Position numbers and translations under genes: made by a program. This document shows positions 47,163 to 48,010 of a stretch of DNA of 48,010 bases, one piece after another (within the stretch, counting starts at the first letter, position 1; the number at the start of each line of letters is the position of its first letter). Below the pieces are notes generated by a model. The model saw only the letters and a list, made by a program, of their open reading frames with translations. It did no database searches and was not told where the DNA came from. This stretch comes from Streptococcus equinus (lineage in GTDB: Bacteria; Bacillota; Bacilli; Lactobacillales; Streptococcaceae), in the NCBI RefSeq assembly GCF_900101445.1, contig NZ_FNKE01000005.1:1-48010 (forward strand), in the 5' to 3' direction.

Positions 47163-47224
47163 AACGCTTGTTTACGAAATGTCTCTAGATTAGAAACACT
47201 TCGTAAGCAGGCGTTTTTCTTTTT
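47163..47224 (+). terminator. Terminator of the ribosomal cluster
   Basis: A 16-bp stem (47163-47178 with 47200-47215, two G-T pairs), then TTTTTCTTTTT. Confidence 0.9.
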
Positions 47225-47280
47225 GAAGAGCTAATGTATTCAAAATAGCAAAAAAAACGTCGTCGGATGGAGATTACTGA

Positions 47281-47600
47281 TGGTATAATTGGAGCTGTGA
47301 TGACTCTACAAAATATTTATTTTCTGATAAAATTGTTTATCTAGAAAAACTCTGTTACTAAAATTGGTGTATTTTCATGGAAAATAAGCAATATAAGCCT
47401 CTAATCGTCCTTAAATGCTTTTTAGTGGTTCCCAGAGCAACTATTCACCTGGAAGTACCAGGAGCCAAATAAGCGTGTTTAGAGGCTGTTTTACAGCTTG
47501 TAAAGAAGAGAGAAGTCCATGATGTCTTCAGAGCGATAAAAATGTCTTTTTTAGCCTAAAATTGTTTTCTCGGATGTGAGGCTAATAGTGAATTTACAGT
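47281..47600 (+). other. Candidate non-coding RNA region
   Basis: The extended -10 TGGTATAAT (47281-47289) is followed by about 300 bases with no ORF. A long-range stem AGCCTCTAA/TTTAGAGGC (47396-47404 with 47479-47487) encloses TGGTT/AGCCA and CCTGG/CCAGG. TTAGCCT/AGGCTAA (47551-47585) follows. No family recognised and no clear terminator. Confidence 0.4.
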
Positions 47601-47681
47601 ATAAAAAGTGCTGATGATTATCTGATATGACAGGTTTTATGACATTGTTACAAAAAAATATCAAAAAAGCTAAAAAACCTG

Positions 47682-47710
47682 TTGACAGAGGAAATGAAGT
47701 TTAGTATACT
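47682..47710 (+). promoter_or_regulatory. rRNA operon promoter P1
   Basis: TTGACA, 17 bases, TATACT (47705-47710), followed by a start-proximal hairpin GCTG...CAGC. Confidence 0.88.
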
Positions 47711-47777
47711 AAATAAGCTGTTGTTTGAAGCAGCAAACATTTCAAAAAGGCTTTGAAAAAAAAGTTCAAAAAACTTC

Positions 47778-47806
47778 TTGACAAAGCGTTGAAGAAATGC
47801 TAAACT
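47778..47806 (+). promoter_or_regulatory. rRNA operon promoter P2
   Basis: TTGACA, 17 bases, TAAACT (47801-47806), 96 bases after P1. Its downstream sequence TAGCTGTTGTT matches that of P1. Confidence 0.88.
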
Positions 47807-47878
47807 AATATAGCTGTTGTTCGAGAGGGCAGCGGTAACAAATTTGAAAAGAGCTTGAAAATTTCTTAAAAAAAGATG

Positions 47879-47907
47879 TTGACAAAGGGTTTCAAATTTG
47901 ATAGAAT
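47879..47907 (+). promoter_or_regulatory. rRNA operon promoter P3
   Basis: TTGACA, 17 bases, TAGAAT (47902-47907), 101 bases after P2. The early transcript folds TTGTCTC/GAGACAA. Confidence 0.88.
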
Positions 47908-47935
47908 ATAGAAGTTGTCTCGAGTGAGACAAAGA

Positions 47936-48010
47936 CCTTTGAAAACTGAACAATACGAACCAAACGTGCGGGTTACGTAAGTAACCTGTCAAAAAACGAT
48001 AAATCTGTCA
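47936..48010 (+). other. rRNA operon leader with boxA-like element
   Basis: CCTTTGAAAACTGAAC (47936-47951) is the boxA-like sequence that precedes 16S genes in low-GC Gram-positives. GGTTACGTAAGTAACC forms a short stem after it. The 16S gene itself is beyond the window. Confidence 0.8.

Noticed and set aside
47501..47521. RNase P RNA motif
   Set aside because: GAGAGAAGTCCATGA resembles the GAGGAAAGTCC core, but the following conserved segments of RNase P RNA are missing.
47648..47992. 114-residue minus-strand ORF
   Set aside because: It covers the three rRNA promoters and leader; it is rich in Phe/Leu/Ser from reading AT-rich promoter DNA and has no ribosome-binding site.

Overview
The window is a chromosomal segment of a Streptococcus, most likely of the S. 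bovis/S. equinus complex. The evidence is the gene order (tRNAs, mreCD, pcsB, prs, araT, recO, plsX, acp, pur genes, comR, comS, ruvB, S10-spc-alpha ribosomal cluster), the AT-rich low-GC codon use, and above all a 15-codon comS gene whose peptide ends in LTAWWGL, the XIP pheromone sequence I recall for S. infantarius and S. macedonicus. All protein-coding genes lie on the + strand, as expected for a leading-strand arm near the origin. No insertion sequence, prophage, CRISPR array or obvious foreign island is present.

Layout. 1-560: six tRNAs (Ser, fMet, Phe, Gly, Ile, Ser), probably the tail of an rRNA operon upstream. 600-6625: cell shape and division (mreC, mreD, pcsB), PRPP synthase (prs), araT and recO; two perfect DnaA boxes lie between prs and araT. 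6760-8017: phospholipid synthesis (plsX, acyl carrier protein). 8080-23205: a complete IMP-to-AMP purine set (purC, L, F, M, N, H, then D, E, K, B) with three non-purine small genes interleaved and a PurBox promoter before purD. prs supplies the PRPP that purF consumes.

23290-24470: the ComRS competence switch, comR and comS, with an ECom box, followed by ruvB. Three small RNAs of the CiaR-controlled csRNA type lie at 18.0, 25.5 and 26.2 kb, each with a TTTAAG-like direct repeat 10 bases before a -10 box. Two of them share 30 identical bases, face each other across a membrane-protein gene, and can pair with the comR ribosome-binding site. 26400-32330: a low-molecular-weight phosphatase, a MORN-repeat protein, an OatA-like O-acyltransferase, an unrecognised 25-codon ORF with a strong promoter and terminator, thrC and a MATE exporter.

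32430-47040: the S10-spc-alpha cluster from rpsJ to rplQ, with secY, adk, infA and rpoA, and unusually large structured spacers between several genes. 47044-48010: non-coding. It holds the operon terminator, an unassigned structured stretch with its own -10 box, and three tandem consensus promoters plus a boxA-like leader that run off the end of the window into what must be an rRNA operon.

The most interesting material is regulatory rather than coding: the csRNA trio and its possible link to comR, a hairpin separating the purB Shine-Dalgarno from its ATG, an exact PurBox inside purD, the DnaA box pair, and the small ORF at 29.2 kb. All assignments were made by reading the sequence; no database search was run.
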